From assembly GCA_947259375.1 (NCBI GenBank), contig CAMYLZ010000025.1, forward strand, positions 434,001-498,000: 64,000 nt of DNA, written 5' to 3'. This DNA comes from an uncultured Parvularculaceae bacterium (lineage in GTDB: Bacteria; Pseudomonadota; Alphaproteobacteria; Caulobacterales; Parvularculaceae). This document shows, piece after piece, positions 11,014-21,345 of this stretch; position 1 is the first letter of the stretch, and each line of letters starts with the position of its first letter. The position numbers and the translations under genes are program-made. The notes under the pieces are model-generated. The model was not told the origin of the DNA and did not search any database. It worked only from the letters and a program-made list of their open reading frames with translations.

Positions 11014-11727
11014 ATGCGCCTCCCACAACCTCTCCTGCCCGGCAGGCTGGTCAAAAGATACAAGCGCTTTCTCGCCGATATTGCGCTTGATGACGGGCGG
11101 GAGGTCACCGCCCATTGCGCCAATCCGGGCTCCATGCTGGGAGTCGCGATTGAGGGCGCGCGGGTCTGGGCGCATGAACACGGGAACCCGAACCGCAAGC
11201 TTGGCTTTTCCTGGGAGATGGTCGAGGCCGACGACACGCTCATTCCCATCAACACCGCCAACCCCAATCACATCGCCCTTGAGGCCATAGAGGCCGGCGT
11301 CATTCCGGAATTGACTGGATATGCGCAGATCCGCCGTGAAGTGAAATACGGCGATGCCAGCCGGATCGATCTCTATCTGGAGGGCGGCCGGCGCGGTAAA
11401 CCCTGCTATGTGGAAGTCAAGAACGTCCACCTTTCCCGCGCGCCCCGCTTGGCGGAATTTCCGGACAGCGTGACCGCACGCGGCATGAAGCACCTCAAAG
11501 AGCTTGAGGCTGTCGTCGCCGCCGGCCGTCGCGCGGTAATGCTGTTCATCGTCCAACGCAGCGATTGCGCTCGCTTCACGACCGCCGCCGACCTCGACCC
11601 CGGCTACGCCAGGGCCCTCAATTCCGCCGCCGCAGCAGGGGTTGAACTCCTGTGCTATGATTGCGAAGTAACGACAAGTGAAATTGTGCTGCGCAAGCCG
11701 CTCGACATTCAATTGGACCGGACATGA
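11014..11727 (+). CDS. sfsA: DNA/RNA nuclease SfsA
   Basis: The 237-residue protein has the SfsA OB-like N-terminus (LLPGRLVKRYKRFLADI) and a PD-(D/E)XK-like nuclease core (SRIDLYLEGG, CYVEVKNVHL). E. coli SfsA was first described as a sugar-fermentation stimulator and later as a nuclease. Length is normal. It overlaps map by 4 bp (ATGA), so the two are translationally coupled. Confidence 0.95.
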   Translation: MRLPQPLLPGRLVKRYKRFLADIALDDGREVTAHCANPGSMLGVAIEGARVWAHEHGNPNRKLGFSWEMVEADDTLIPINTANPNHIALEAIEAGVIPELTGYAQIRREVKYGDASRIDLYLEGGRRGKPCYVEVKNVHLSRAPRLAEFPDSVTARGMKHLKELEAVVAAGRRAVMLFIVQRSDCARFTTAADLDPGYARALNSAAAAGVELLCYDCEVTTSEIVLRKPLDIQLDRT

Positions 11728-12569
11728 CCGAAGCCGCCCTCGAAGATGAAACAGAAATCCGCACCGGCGCCATCAAATTGCACCGGCCGGAAAATTTCGA
11801 AGGCATGCGCAAAGCCGGCCAATTGGCGGCGTCCTGCCTCGATATGCTTACCGAACATGTCGAGCCGGGCATAGAGACAATCGCCCTCGACAAGTTGGCG
11901 CGTGAATTCATGCTCGATCATGGCGGCGTTCCGGCGACCGTCGGTTACAAAGGCTATCGCCACTCAAGCTGCATCTCGCTCAATCACGTCATCTGTCACG
12001 GCATTCCGGGCCCGAAAGCGCTGCGCAAGGGCGATATTTTGAATATCGACGTGACGGTTATCCTCGATGGCTGGCATGGCGACACCAGCCGCATGTTCTT
12101 TGCCGGCGAACCGAAAGTGAAAGCCCGGCGTCTCGTCGATGCGACTTATGACGCCATGATGGCCGGCATCAACGCCGTCAAGCCGGGCGCCACGCTTCGC
12201 GATATCGGCGCCGCCATCCAGACGCTGGCGGAAGGGCAAGGTTTTTCCGTCGTGCGCGATTTCTGCGGGCACGGGCTCGGCCGCGTGTTTCACGACGCGC
12301 CGAATGTCGTTCATTATGCGGAATATAAAGATCGCTGGGGCGGCGTGCACCGCGCGCCGGATACGGAATTGCGCCCTGGTATGTTTTTCACTGTCGAGCC
12401 GATGATCAATGACGGCAAGCCGGAGGTAAAACTGCTGAAAGACGGCTGGACCGCGGTTTCGCGCGACAGGTCGCTGTCGGCCCAGTTCGAACATTCGATC
12501 GGCGTGACCGAAGACGGCGTTGAGATTTTCACCAAGTCTCCCAAGGGCCTCGACAGGCCGCCATATTGA
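11724..12569 (+). CDS. map: Methionine aminopeptidase, type I
   Basis: The 281-residue enzyme removes the initiator methionine from nascent proteins. Metal ligands are visible in [17 protein letters not shown] (two Asp), GHGLGRVFH (His), FTVEPM (Glu) and FEHSIGV (Glu), as in E. coli Map. The N-terminal extension of about 25 residues is common in alphaproteobacteria. It follows sfsA with a 4-bp overlap and runs into radC. Confidence 0.98.
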   Translation: MTEAALEDETEIRTGAIKLHRPENFEGMRKAGQLAASCLDMLTEHVEPGIETIALDKLAREFMLDHGGVPATVGYKGYRHSSCISLNHVICHGIPGPKALRKGDILNIDVTVILDGWHGDTSRMFFAGEPKVKARRLVDATYDAMMAGINAVKPGATLRDIGAAIQTLAEGQGFSVVRDFCGHGLGRVFHDAPNVVHYAEYKDRWGGVHRAPDTELRPGMFFTVEPMINDGKPEVKLLKDGWTAVSRDRSLSAQFEHSIGVTEDGVEIFTKSPKGLDRPPY

Positions 12570-13285
12570 CGTCGCCCCGGATGGATGCGCCAGCCAAAAC
12601 CGCCCCCAAAGGCAACCACGCCGCAGGCCATCGCGATCGACTGCGCGAACGTTTCATGAAAGCCGGCGCCGACGCCGTTCAGGATTACGAGCTTCTTGAA
12701 CTTGTCCTTTTCCGCGCTATTCCGCGCCGCGACGTCAAGCCCCTTGCGAAAGAGCTGATCGCCGCGTTTGGCGGTTTCCCCCAGGTTGTCGCGGCGCCGG
12801 CCGATCGTTTGACGGAAATCAAAGGCGTTTCGGAACGGGTCGTACAGGAACTGAAAATTCTCCAGGTGGCCGCCGTCAAGCTCTCACAGGCGCGCATCCT
12901 GAAACGGCCTGTCATCTCCTCATGGGATGCGCTCCTTTCCTATTGTCGCGCAGCCATGGCCGATGAGAAAACAGAGCTTTTCCGCATCCTGTTTCTCGAT
13001 CGGAAAAACATTCTGATTGCGGATGAAGTGCAACAGCGCGGCACCGTCGATCATACGCCCGTCTATCCGCGCGAAGTCGTCAAGCGCGCGCTGGAGCTCG
13101 GCGCCTCGGCGATTATTCTCGTCCACAACCATCCCTCCGGAGACCCGACCCCGTCGCGCGCCGACATCGAAATGACCAATCAGATCGTCAAGGCCGCGGC
13201 GGCGCTTAACATTCGCGTGCATGATCACCTCGTCATCGGCCATGACCGGCACGCCAGTTTTAAATCATTGGGCCTATTGTCGTGA
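12566..13285 (+). CDS. radC: RadC-family JAB/MPN-domain protein
   Basis: The 239-residue protein has an N-terminal helix-hairpin-helix-like region ([30 protein letters not shown]) and a C-terminal JAMM metalloprotease-like motif, [18 protein letters not shown]. The RadC name is historical and a direct repair role is doubtful; the real substrate is unknown. The start is uncertain: a TTG at 12566 overlaps the map stop by 4 bp, while an ATG at 12581 gives a product five residues shorter. It overlaps the next gene by 4 bp. Confidence 0.93.
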   Translation: MTSPRMDAPAKTAPKGNHAAGHRDRLRERFMKAGADAVQDYELLELVLFRAIPRRDVKPLAKELIAAFGGFPQVVAAPADRLTEIKGVSERVVQELKILQVAAVKLSQARILKRPVISSWDALLSYCRAAMADEKTELFRILFLDRKNILIADEVQQRGTVDHTPVYPREVVKRALELGASAIILVHNHPSGDPTPSRADIEMTNQIVKAAAALNIRVHDHLVIGHDRHASFKSLGLLS

Positions 13286-14199
13286 ACCGCATCATCACCC
13301 TGACGCCTAACCCGGCGCTTGATTACGCGGTCGAAGCTGATTTCGTCGAACCGAACCGCAAATTGCGCTGCCATGATCCGAAAATGCATCCCGGCGGCGG
13401 CGGCGTGAATGTTGCGCGCGCTGTGTCGCGCCTCGGCGCGCACACGCTCGCCATTTTCACCGCCGGCGGCGTTTATGGCGATGCGTTGATCAAGTCCGTC
13501 GCGGCTGAGGGCGTTCCCATGCGGATGATCCCGATTTCCGGCGACAGCCGCCTCGCCTTTCATGTTCAAAACAAAGCGACCGGCGACGAATACCGTTTCA
13601 ACCTGCCGGGCGCCGTGATGACAAAAGAAGAGGCGGACCGATTCTTGAATGCGATTGCGGAAGAAGCGGAACCGGGCGATTTCGTCGTCGCCAGCGGCAG
13701 CCTGCCGCCGGACGCGCCGGCCGACTACTGGGCGCAGGCGGCGCGCGTCGCCAAAGCACAAGGCGCGCGCTTCGTCCTCGATTCCATTCACGGTCTAGAT
13801 GCAGCGCTCGAAGAGGGCGTCTATATGCTTCGCCAGAATGAACATGAATATCCGGCGCTCGCCGGCCGCACGCTTCAATGGCGCGATGAGATCGAAGTTT
13901 TCGCGCGTGACTGCGTCGCGCAAGGAAAAGCCGAATGCATGGTGATTAGCCATGGCGGCGACGGCTCGCTCATGGCGACCAAAGACAATGTTGCTTTCGC
14001 GCCGTCCTACAAAATCAAGGCGACCAGCGCGGTCGGCGCAGGCGATTCATTCGTAGCCGGACTACTAACAGGGCTTGTTCAAGACTGGAGCAATGAAAAG
14101 GCGTTGCGCTATGGCATGGCGGCGGCCGGCGCAACGCGCATGTCGGAAGGAACAGCGCTGTTCAAACGCGACGATGTAGAGCGGTTATTTCACTCGTGA
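13282..14199 (+). CDS. pfkB: PfkB-family sugar-phosphate kinase, likely 6-phosphofructokinase II
   Basis: The 305-residue kinase has both ribokinase-family signatures: [17 protein letters not shown] near residues 36-52 and the anion hole/catalytic base [10 protein letters not shown] near 250. Segments [14 protein letters not shown] and SGSLPP resemble E. coli PfkB more than FruK, so phosphorylation of fructose 6-phosphate is likely, though 1-phosphofructokinase or tagatose-phosphate activity cannot be excluded. The start is GTG, overlapping radC by 4 bp. It is the last gene of the sfsA-map-radC-pfkB run. Confidence 0.88.
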   Translation: MNRIITLTPNPALDYAVEADFVEPNRKLRCHDPKMHPGGGGVNVARAVSRLGAHTLAIFTAGGVYGDALIKSVAAEGVPMRMIPISGDSRLAFHVQNKATGDEYRFNLPGAVMTKEEADRFLNAIAEEAEPGDFVVASGSLPPDAPADYWAQAARVAKAQGARFVLDSIHGLDAALEEGVYMLRQNEHEYPALAGRTLQWRDEIEVFARDCVAQGKAECMVISHGGDGSLMATKDNVAFAPSYKIKATSAVGAGDSFVAGLLTGLVQDWSNEKALRYGMAAAGATRMSEGTALFKRDDVERLFHS

Positions 14200-14216
14200 C
14201 CCGGCGTGCGGCACGC

Positions 14217-15215
14217 TTACTCGCCGTAGATTGCAATCCGTGATTCATCGGCGTTTTTCACGCCGCGGAACATGCCCGCTGTGTTGAAGGTCATGGCGTA
14301 GGCGCCATCCGGGCCGAGCACAATAACGCCGCCATCGCCGCCGAGAGATTGCAACCGTTTGTGAATGACGTCGCTGGCCGCATCCGCAATGCTGGCGCCG
14401 CCATATTCAACCTGCGCACAAATGTCCCGCGCGATGGTTAGGCGCATGAAATACTCGCCCCAGCCGGTCGATGAAACCGCACAGGATTTATTGTCGGCGA
14501 ACGTTCCCGCACCAATGATCGGCGCGTCGCCGACGCGGCCATAACGCTTCAAAGTCATGCCGCCAGTGGAGGTGCCCGCCGCGAGATTGCCATGCGCATC
14601 AAGCGCGACAGCGCCAACGGTTCCGTATTTGAAGTCAGCGGGCGCCGCGCCTTGTTCCTTCAGTTCTTCACGCTCAAGCGCGTTCCGGTAGCTTTGCCAG
14701 CGATGCTCCGTATAAAAATAGCCACGATCAACCAGCTCAAGTTGCTGCTCTTTTGCGAACGCCTCTGCCCCCTCCCGCGCAAACATGACATGCTCGGAAT
14801 TTTCCATGACGGCGCGCGCTAGCCTAATTGGATTCTTGACTGTTTTGACGCCGGCGATGGCGCCCGCATTCAATGTCGCGCCATCCATCACGGAAGCGTC
14901 CAGTTCGTTCGCGCCATCGCGCGTGAAGACCGCGCCTTTACCAGCGTTAAAAAGCGGCGAGTCTTCCATCAGCACGATGGCCGCTTCGATCGCTTCCAAC
15001 GCCGCGCCGCCTTCTTCCAACACGGCGTATCCGGCATCAAGCGCTTCGGTGAGCTTGGCTTTGAACGCGGCCTCTTCCTCTGGGGTATAGCGGCCAGGTT
15101 CGAGCGCGCCGGCGCCGCCATGAATGACGATGGTGACAGGCGCGCCCGCACGGTCCTCGGCCAGAACCGAAGACCCCATCGCTAGCACCGCCGCAAAAGA
15201 AATCAGGAATTTCAT
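14217..15215 (-). CDS. Secreted isoaspartyl peptidase/L-asparaginase (Ntn-hydrolase)
   Basis: The 332-residue precursor has an N-terminal signal peptide (FLISFAAVLAMGSSVLAE). The family autocleaves before a catalytic Thr, here Thr199 in KYGTVGAVALD, with partner motifs GTSTGG and GRVGDAPIIGAGT. It hydrolyses beta-aspartyl dipeptides and asparagine, probably in the periplasm. The ATG at 15215 has GGAGGCGATAGC in front and is chosen over an upstream frame extension. It is convergent with pfkB. Confidence 0.95.
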   Translation of the reverse strand: MKFLISFAAVLAMGSSVLAEDRAGAPVTIVIHGGAGALEPGRYTPEEEAAFKAKLTEALDAGYAVLEEGGAALEAIEAAIVLMEDSPLFNAGKGAVFTRDGANELDASVMDGATLNAGAIAGVKTVKNPIRLARAVMENSEHVMFAREGAEAFAKEQQLELVDRGYFYTEHRWQSYRNALEREELKEQGAAPADFKYGTVGAVALDAHGNLAAGTSTGGMTLKRYGRVGDAPIIGAGTFADNKSCAVSSTGWGEYFMRLTIARDICAQVEYGGASIADAASDVIHKRLQSLGGDGGVIVLGPDGAYAMTFNTAGMFRGVKNADESRIAIYGE

Positions 15216-15307
15216 GCTATCGCCTCCGTTTGCGGCTATTGTGACGACCACGCGCCGCGGATCAAGAGGCAGTCAAGGCGCTAATTCCAATCTCTCTTTG
15301 TCTGATG

Positions 15308-17023
15308 CTATTCGATTTCTGGGGTTAGCATGCGCTGGGCGCGCCATTGCTCGACAATCCGGTCGATGAAGCTGTTATCTTCGATCTCTACTGACCAACC
15401 ATCGGTGAAACAGGCATTGATACTGCGCGGCACCGCCTGGCTCGGCAGCGCATCGAAACGGATCCGTGTCGGCATGGGTACGCCTTCGCCGATGGCGATC
15501 GCTTCGCCAAGCCCCAATGACGGCAAGCAGCTCAAAAGGCTGGTCGATGCATCGGGCGCTGCTGCGCGCAACGCTTCCTGATCGGCCTGGTTCGCGAGGC
15601 GCATGGCGAATATCGTGTTGCATTGTGAAAGGATTGTCGGATCGAGCTCCGTCGGCCGCTGGGATGCGATCCATAAGGAAACGCCCGTCTTGCGGCCTTC
15701 CTTGGCGATGCGCACCAGCGAACGCCGCGTCGGCGCAAAGCCTTCGCTAGGATCCGCCGGGGCGTAGCGATGCGCATCCTCGCAAACGAGGGCGATCGGC
15801 GCCGCGCCCTTGCTCCACATGCCGAACTCGAACGCCAGGCGCGACACGACGGAGACAACGACCTGCACCACATCGGCAGGCAGCCCGCCAAGCTCGATGA
15901 CGCTTACCGGCTTTCCGTCTGCGGGTATCCGGAACAGCTCGCTCAACATCCCCTTTAACGTGTCTTGTACGCTCAGGCCGCCAAACATGAATGCGTAGCG
16001 CGCATCCTGACTAATCGTATAGATGCGGCTGCGCAGGCGTTTGTAAGGCGCGACATTACGCGAACTATCGAGCCCCCCTAATGCCTTGTCGATCAAACCG
16101 AGCAAGTCCGAAATACGATAGGGTATTGGCGTGTCTACAGTGATTGCCGACACATCCGCCCGTAACCGCCCAACCCGCGCCGACCCGGAAAGGTTCGACT
16201 TTTTGGCCGCCGGCAAGAGGTCGGCGAGAATTTCGATTTCTTCTGAATCGCGCGCCCGCCCCGGATAGAGCACCTCAACCAGCTCATCGAAAGTAAGGGT
16301 CCAATAAGGCAGCGAGAACGTCGATGGATCGAACACGACGGCGCGATTATCGAAGCTCTTCGCATACTCATTGTGCGGATCGAGAACCACGATATGCGCG
16401 TGAGGAAACCGTTGCAGGACAGCGCGCAATAACAGGGCGATCGCGCATGACTTGCCCGCACCCGTTGTACCGAGCACGGCGCAATGGCGGGCGAAGATCT
16501 CATCGACATTCACTGTGGCCGGAATTTGCGTGTCCTGCTTGACCACCCCGACGCGCACGCTCGCAGCGCCATTAACCGAAAACAGCGCCGTCAACTCATC
16601 CCGGGTCGCCACATGCACATTATCGCCGAGCGTCGGATAGGCGGAAACACCCCTGCGGAAGCGCGCCGGCGCATTGATGGTCGGTTTCGTGAACTCCCCA
16701 ATCAATTCAATTTCGATAATCCGCATTTCCGCCGCGCCGGTATCGAGGCTCGGCGCCGGGTTGCTCATTGCAGATACCAGCCCCAGCACAATCGAGTGAC
16801 CGGCATCAACGCTCATAATGGCGCCGAGTTGCGGGCGTGAAGCGCGATCTGCGCCGGGCTTGTCTTCATCAAGCAATACAAGCGCATGCGAACCGGTCAC
16901 CGAAACGACAGTGCCGACCCGCGGCTTGTCGCGAAACGCCATATCGAACGCTTCCGCTGTGGGCGCCGCCGCGCCCTTGCGAGAGACGAGCGGTTTTCTT
17001 GCCTGTGACTTATGCGGCGCCAT
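15308..17023 (-). CDS. HerA/DUF87-type ATPase
   Basis: The 571-residue ATPase has an N-terminal HAS-barrel-like region (about 30-170), then Walker A GTTGAGKS, the segment IVVLDPHNEYAKSF typical of HerA, Walker B ALVCEDAHRYAP and the sensor region WIASQRPTELDPTILSQCN. Archaeal HerA works with the nuclease NurA in end resection. Bacterial relatives translocate DNA and sometimes pair with nucleases or SIR2 proteins in defence. No nuclease is adjacent here. The gene overlaps the upstream histidine kinase by 14 bp. The ATG at 17023 is preferred because GGAGAAACAGC precedes it. Confidence 0.9.
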   Translation of the reverse strand: MAPHKSQARKPLVSRKGAAAPTAEAFDMAFRDKPRVGTVVSVTGSHALVLLDEDKPGADRASRPQLGAIMSVDAGHSIVLGLVSAMSNPAPSLDTGAAEMRIIEIELIGEFTKPTINAPARFRRGVSAYPTLGDNVHVATRDELTALFSVNGAASVRVGVVKQDTQIPATVNVDEIFARHCAVLGTTGAGKSCAIALLLRAVLQRFPHAHIVVLDPHNEYAKSFDNRAVVFDPSTFSLPYWTLTFDELVEVLYPGRARDSEEIEILADLLPAAKKSNLSGSARVGRLRADVSAITVDTPIPYRISDLLGLIDKALGGLDSSRNVAPYKRLRSRIYTISQDARYAFMFGGLSVQDTLKGMLSELFRIPADGKPVSVIELGGLPADVVQVVVSVVSRLAFEFGMWSKGAAPIALVCEDAHRYAPADPSEGFAPTRRSLVRIAKEGRKTGVSLWIASQRPTELDPTILSQCNTIFAMRLANQADQEALRAAAPDASTSLLSCLPSLGLGEAIAIGEGVPMPTRIRFDALPSQAVPRSINACFTDGWSVEIEDNSFIDRIVEQWRAQRMLTPEIE

Positions 17024-17942
17024 GCTGTTTCTCCGCAGGCTGTTCATGCCCATCGTGACTTTCTGTTTCTTCGCTTCCTCGGGTCACCGCCGCTGCCGGC
17101 GGCAATGAAATCTGCACAAGCGTCCCCTCGCCGACCCGGCTGTCAATGCTGAAACAACCACCCTGCATTTCCAGGAAAGTTTTTGCGATCGCATAACCAA
17201 CGCCTGGCCCCATCCATGAACGGTCAAGGCCGCGCAATGTTTCCTTGAATATGTCGAGCGCGCCATAGAGCGCCTCCTTGTCGAGCCCGTCGCCCTCGTC
17301 ACGAATGGCGATTTCGGCCCAATCCGATTTTGCAGTGGCGGCGCGCACCAATATGCGGCCGCCTTTGCTGCTCATCTTAATCGCTGTCTGCAAAAGGTGA
17401 TCGATCGCCTGCCCTAGCCTTTGCGGGTCGCCCCAGCCATGCACCGGACCGCATTCATCAAGCCGCTCGATAGACACTTCTGCAGCGCTTGCGCGCGTTC
17501 GCGCCCGGTCGATCGCCTCGGCGAGGATGGCGCTCACATCTATCGCCTCGTCCTCGATTTCCACTTTTCCGCTTTCGAGCGCCGCGACGTCAAGAAGCGT
17601 GTTGATATGCCCAAGCAATAAGTCCGCTGACTGTAAAATATATTCCGCGTAGCTGCGCCGTTGTTCCTCGCCAAGTTCAAACTCCTCACCATCGCGCAAC
17701 ATCGTCGCGAAGCCTATGATTGCATTTAACGGCGTGCGCAGTTCGTGATTCATGTTGGCCAGAAACTCAGAGCGTGACTTGATCGCAATTTCCGCCTCGG
17801 CGCGCGCAGCGCGCGCCTCAAGGTCCGCGCGTTGACGCGCCAGCGCATCACCCAATCGGGACGCGTAGTCCGCAAGGCCCGACCCTTGCGACGTCATGAA
17901 AGGTTTCAATGCGCGCATGTTCTCCATATCCAGCGGAAACAC
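17010..17942 (-). CDS. Soluble histidine kinase with degenerate ATP-binding N box
   Basis: The 310-residue protein has no membrane segment or recognisable sensor domain. A coiled-coil-like stretch (about 20-60) leads into a good H box (FLANMNHELRTPLNAIIGFA). The ATPase half is unusual: the N box, normally NLLxNA, reads HLLQTAIK, so the Mg-binding Asn is absent, while G1 (DEGDG) and G2 (GPGVGYAIAK) remain in altered form. It may be a phosphotransfer partner or pseudokinase rather than an active kinase. The start is uncertain: GTG at 17942, or ATG at 17927 or 17918. Its end overlaps the HerA-type gene, implying co-expression. Confidence 0.85.
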   Translation of the reverse strand: MFPLDMENMRALKPFMTSQGSGLADYASRLGDALARQRADLEARAARAEAEIAIKSRSEFLANMNHELRTPLNAIIGFATMLRDGEEFELGEEQRRSYAEYILQSADLLLGHINTLLDVAALESGKVEIEDEAIDVSAILAEAIDRARTRASAAEVSIERLDECGPVHGWGDPQRLGQAIDHLLQTAIKMSSKGGRILVRAATAKSDWAEIAIRDEGDGLDKEALYGALDIFKETLRGLDRSWMGPGVGYAIAKTFLEMQGGCFSIDSRVGEGTLVQISLPPAAAVTRGSEETESHDGHEQPAEKQHGAA

Positions 17943-18019
17943 TAGCGCGCAAGCGCTAATGCGCCGTTAAGGATTGGTCGGAGAATAGGCGTATACGGTT
18001 GGTTAAGAAACCAGTCTAT

Positions 18020-19903
18020 TCAGGCCGGTTCGTGATCTCGTTCACCCGCATCCCTCGACGCGGATCTGGATCGCTCGGCATTCGTTTCCTCAGGTTTGGG
18101 AATATAGGCCAGCACTGTATCGCCTATCTCGAATGACACCGGCGCCTCGCGTGATGCAAAAACCAGCGCCCCTTTGCGCATGACCAGAATGATTTCGTGA
18201 TCCGCGCCGAGATCCGCCTTATACTGCTCCGGCGGATACTCTTCCGACAGCCTCGTGCGCTGAAAACCCCATCCTCCGTAATGCCGGCGCAACAGCTCAT
18301 CAAGCGCCGCGCCCGAATGCAGAAATGTTCGTCCTTGCAGCGTATAAGACAGCGCCTTGCGGTCATCTTCATCCTTGCCGCGCGCATTTACCTGAAAGAT
18401 CGCAGCGCGCCCCAATTCCGGCGCAAGGTCAGTGGCCACCAGCGCGTTATGTGCTTCATTGCCGCCAAGCGCCAAAAGATAGCCGAACCGGTTGAGATCA
18501 ACATGATGCTCGGTCACCTCAGAAAGTATCTCGCCGTAATATGTTTCCACATTAGCGAGCCGTGCCGGCTTCAACCGTCGCCAGCTCGTATCCGCGACCA
18601 TTGCGGGTGTTCCCATTTCTTTCAGTTTCGCCGCCAGCGCCACTGAAAATGGCGAGGCGCCGACAATCAAGACGCCGGGACGCTGCCGCGACGCTAATCC
18701 CAAGGCTTTTGCTAACGGCCCGATCGTAAAGCCGTGCAACACGACTGTCGCAAACACCATACCGAAGGCTAGCGGAATAAGCTTGCCGCCATCCACATAG
18801 CCAGCCTCCAATAACGATGCGCCGAAGAAACTCGACACAGCAACCGCGACGATACCGCGCGGCGCAACCCAGCCGACAAGCAAGCGTTCTTTCCATGGCA
18901 GACCGGCGCCGATGGTAGAAACCAAAACAGTCAGCGGTCGAACCACAAAAAGCATGGCGGCGAGAAACCAAAACACGGACCAGTCAAGCGCGCCAATGGA
19001 TTGCGCCGTAAGATTGGCCGTGAGGATTACGAAAACACCGGAAACCAGCAGCACCGCGATATTTTCCTTGAACAGGCGCAATTCGTTTATGCTGGCGATT
19101 TTTGAATTCGCGAGCGTCACGCCCATAGCGGTTACCGACAACAGCCCCGCCTCTTCCTGAAGTAGGTTCGCCAGTTCAAAACAGGTCAGCACCAGCACCA
19201 GAAGCAGGGGCGGCTTCAAATACTCCGGGACGAAACCCCGCCGGAACGATGTCGCTACAAATCGTCCGATCGCGAAACCCAAACCAGCCGAAAGCGATGC
19301 TGCAAGGATGAGCGAGCTGACAATCTCTCCGGATGTGGCGCCATGCTCGCCGATCACGAGAAATTCGTAAACCAGCACCGCGAGCAGTGCGCCAATCGGA
19401 TCATTGACGATGCCCTCCCATTTCAACAGCGTCGCTGGCCGCGCATTGAGCTTGGATTGACGCAAAAGCGGGATGATCACCGTCGGACCGGTCACCACCA
19501 TGATACCGCCAAAAAGCAGGGCGATCGGCCAGGACAACCCAGCAATAAGATAGGCCGCCGCCGCGCCCAGAAACCAGGCGATCGGCACGCCGGGAAACAC
19601 CAGCCGCTGCACGCCGCGGGTCAATCCGCGCAATTCAGAAAAATTAAGCTGCAAACCGCCTTCAAAAAGGATTACCGCCACGGCGACTGCGATCACCGGG
19701 CGGTAAAACTCGCCGAACATCGCCTCCATCGGCGGCGTGCCGGGCGCCGCGCCCGGCGCGGCGAAAATATTGAATACCGGCCCGGCCAAAACTCCGGCGA
19801 TCGCCATCAAGACAATCGCGGGGAAATTAAAGCGCCAGGCAAGCCATTGCGCCCCGACCCCCAGAAAACCGATGATCGTAAAGGCGAGTACGAGATTTTC
19901 CAT
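18020..19903 (-). CDS. CPA-family cation/proton antiporter with TrkA-N/TrkA-C domains
   Basis: The 627-residue inner-membrane protein has about twelve hydrophobic segments in residues 1-400, a Rossmann-like TrkA-N region (RPGVLIVGASPFSVALAAKL onward, about 405-520), and a TrkA-C region near the end. It resembles NhaP/KefB-type sodium or potassium/proton antiporters whose nucleotide-binding domain gates transport. The ion cannot be told from sequence. It has a polar, charged C-terminal tail. It stands alone, with intergenic gaps on both sides. Confidence 0.9.
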   Translation of the reverse strand: MENLVLAFTIIGFLGVGAQWLAWRFNFPAIVLMAIAGVLAGPVFNIFAAPGAAPGTPPMEAMFGEFYRPVIAVAVAVILFEGGLQLNFSELRGLTRGVQRLVFPGVPIAWFLGAAAAYLIAGLSWPIALLFGGIMVVTGPTVIIPLLRQSKLNARPATLLKWEGIVNDPIGALLAVLVYEFLVIGEHGATSGEIVSSLILAASLSAGLGFAIGRFVATSFRRGFVPEYLKPPLLLVLVLTCFELANLLQEEAGLLSVTAMGVTLANSKIASINELRLFKENIAVLLVSGVFVILTANLTAQSIGALDWSVFWFLAAMLFVVRPLTVLVSTIGAGLPWKERLLVGWVAPRGIVAVAVSSFFGASLLEAGYVDGGKLIPLAFGMVFATVVLHGFTIGPLAKALGLASRQRPGVLIVGASPFSVALAAKLKEMGTPAMVADTSWRRLKPARLANVETYYGEILSEVTEHHVDLNRFGYLLALGGNEAHNALVATDLAPELGRAAIFQVNARGKDEDDRKALSYTLQGRTFLHSGAALDELLRRHYGGWGFQRTRLSEEYPPEQYKADLGADHEIILVMRKGALVFASREAPVSFEIGDTVLAYIPKPEETNAERSRSASRDAGERDHEPA

Positions 19904-19943
19904 CCTTGCGCGGACCTCCCCTGTCCGAGCCGCCTAACCGCGC

Positions 19944-20720
19944 CTAACGGTTTTTGAAGACTGGTTTTCGTTTTTCATTGAAAGCAGCCATGCCCTCTTT
20001 TTGATCCTCAAAAGCGAACACCGAATGAAAAACACGGCGCTCGAACCGCACGCCTTCAGTAAGCGTCATTTCATATGCACGGTTTACAGACTCTTTGGTC
20101 AGCATAGCGATCGGGCGAGAAAAGCCGGCAATCTGTTTGGCGACACGGATCGCTTCATCGCGCAACTCGCCCTTTGGTACAATTCGGCTGACGAGACCGC
20201 AGCGTTCAGCCTCTTCCGCATCCATCATGCGGCCGGTAAGGCACATTTCCATGGCTTTGGATTTGCCGATAAAGCGCGCAAGGCGCTGCGTACCGCCGGC
20301 GCCTGGCATGGCGCCGATTGAAATCTCGGGCTGACCGAACTTTGCGTTATCCGCAGCGATAATAAAATCACACATCAGGGCGAGTTCGCAGCCGCCGCCA
20401 AGAGCATAACCACTCACCGCAGCAATGACCGGCTTTCTTGCCCGCGTCACCTCTTCCCAGTTCGCAGTGATGAATTCTTCCCTGTAGACATCGATATAAT
20501 CTTTCGACGCCATCTCCTTGATGTCAGCGCCCGCGGCGAACGCTTTTTCCGATCCAGTTACAATGAGGCAACCAATAGCGTCGTCCGCTTCAAATGCGCG
20601 AACCGCCTCCGTCACCTCGTCCATAAGCTGCTTGTTGAATGCATTTAGGGCATCCGGCCGGTTGAGCGTGATGATGCCGACATTCCCGTCGGTTTCGGTG
20701 AGGATGCAATCGTAAGCCAT
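19944..20720 (-). CDS. Enoyl-CoA hydratase
   Basis: This 258-residue crotonase-fold enzyme has the oxyanion-hole segment [11 protein letters not shown] and the catalytic Glu region [17 protein letters not shown] and [17 protein letters not shown], with both catalytic glutamates in place. It hydrates trans-2-enoyl-CoA in fatty-acid or related acyl-CoA breakdown. It lies 23 bp downstream of folE and may be the last gene of the prpD-prpB-prpC-folE run. A role in branched-chain or propionyl-CoA-yielding catabolism would fit that context but is inference. Confidence 0.95.
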   Translation of the reverse strand: MAYDCILTETDGNVGIITLNRPDALNAFNKQLMDEVTEAVRAFEADDAIGCLIVTGSEKAFAAGADIKEMASKDYIDVYREEFITANWEEVTRARKPVIAAVSGYALGGGCELALMCDFIIAADNAKFGQPEISIGAMPGAGGTQRLARFIGKSKAMEMCLTGRMMDAEEAERCGLVSRIVPKGELRDEAIRVAKQIAGFSRPIAMLTKESVNRAYEMTLTEGVRFERRVFHSVFAFEDQKEGMAAFNEKRKPVFKNR

Positions 20721-20743
20721 AAGTGACCTCGTTGGCTGAAATG

Positions 20744-21337
20744 TTATGAAATTCCGATGAGCTTCAAGACTTCCGAACGCGCTTTGTCATCGTTGCGGAA
20801 CACGCCCATCATCCGGCTGGTTGTCATGATGACGCCCGGCGTTTCAACACCGCGGCAAGTCATGCAGGCATGGGTCGCTTCAATAATCACAGCGACGCCT
20901 TGCGGTTGCAATACGTCCTGAATGCAATCGGCGACCTCCGCCGTCAAACGTTCCTGCACCTGCATCCGCTTGGCGAACGTCTGAACGACGCGGGCGAGTT
21001 TTGAAATGCCGACAACACGGTCAGTCGGCAGGTAAGCCACATGCGCCTTGCCCATGATTGGCGCGAGGTGATGCTCGCAATGGGAATGAAACGGAATATC
21101 GCGCAACAGTACGATCTCGTCATATCCGCCCACCTGTTCGAAAGTGCGTTCGAGATATTCCGCGGGGTTTTGCTCATAGCCCTGAAAATATTCCAGAAAC
21201 GCATCGGCCACACGGCGCGGCGTATCTTTCAGGCCCTCGCGCTCAGGGTCATCGCCAACCCAACGAATAAGCTCGCGCACGGCCTCTTCGGCGCGCGCGC
21301 GTTCTGCATCGGTTCTAACCCGTTGCTGGCCAGGCAT
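20744..21337 (-). CDS. folE: GTP cyclohydrolase I
   Basis: The 197-residue enzyme converts GTP to 7,8-dihydroneopterin triphosphate, the first step of tetrahydrofolate synthesis. The zinc site is visible (HCEHHLAPI and MTCRGVE), as are the family segments FLEYFQGYE and [10 protein letters not shown]. Only 8 bp separate it from prpC, so it probably shares the prp transcript although the pathways are unrelated. Confidence 0.97.
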   Translation of the reverse strand: MPGQQRVRTDAERARAEEAVRELIRWVGDDPEREGLKDTPRRVADAFLEYFQGYEQNPAEYLERTFEQVGGYDEIVLLRDIPFHSHCEHHLAPIMGKAHVAYLPTDRVVGISKLARVVQTFAKRMQVQERLTAEVADCIQDVLQPQGVAVIIEATHACMTCRGVETPGVIMTTSRMMGVFRNDDKARSEVLKLIGIS

Positions 21338-21345
21338 TCCCGCTC

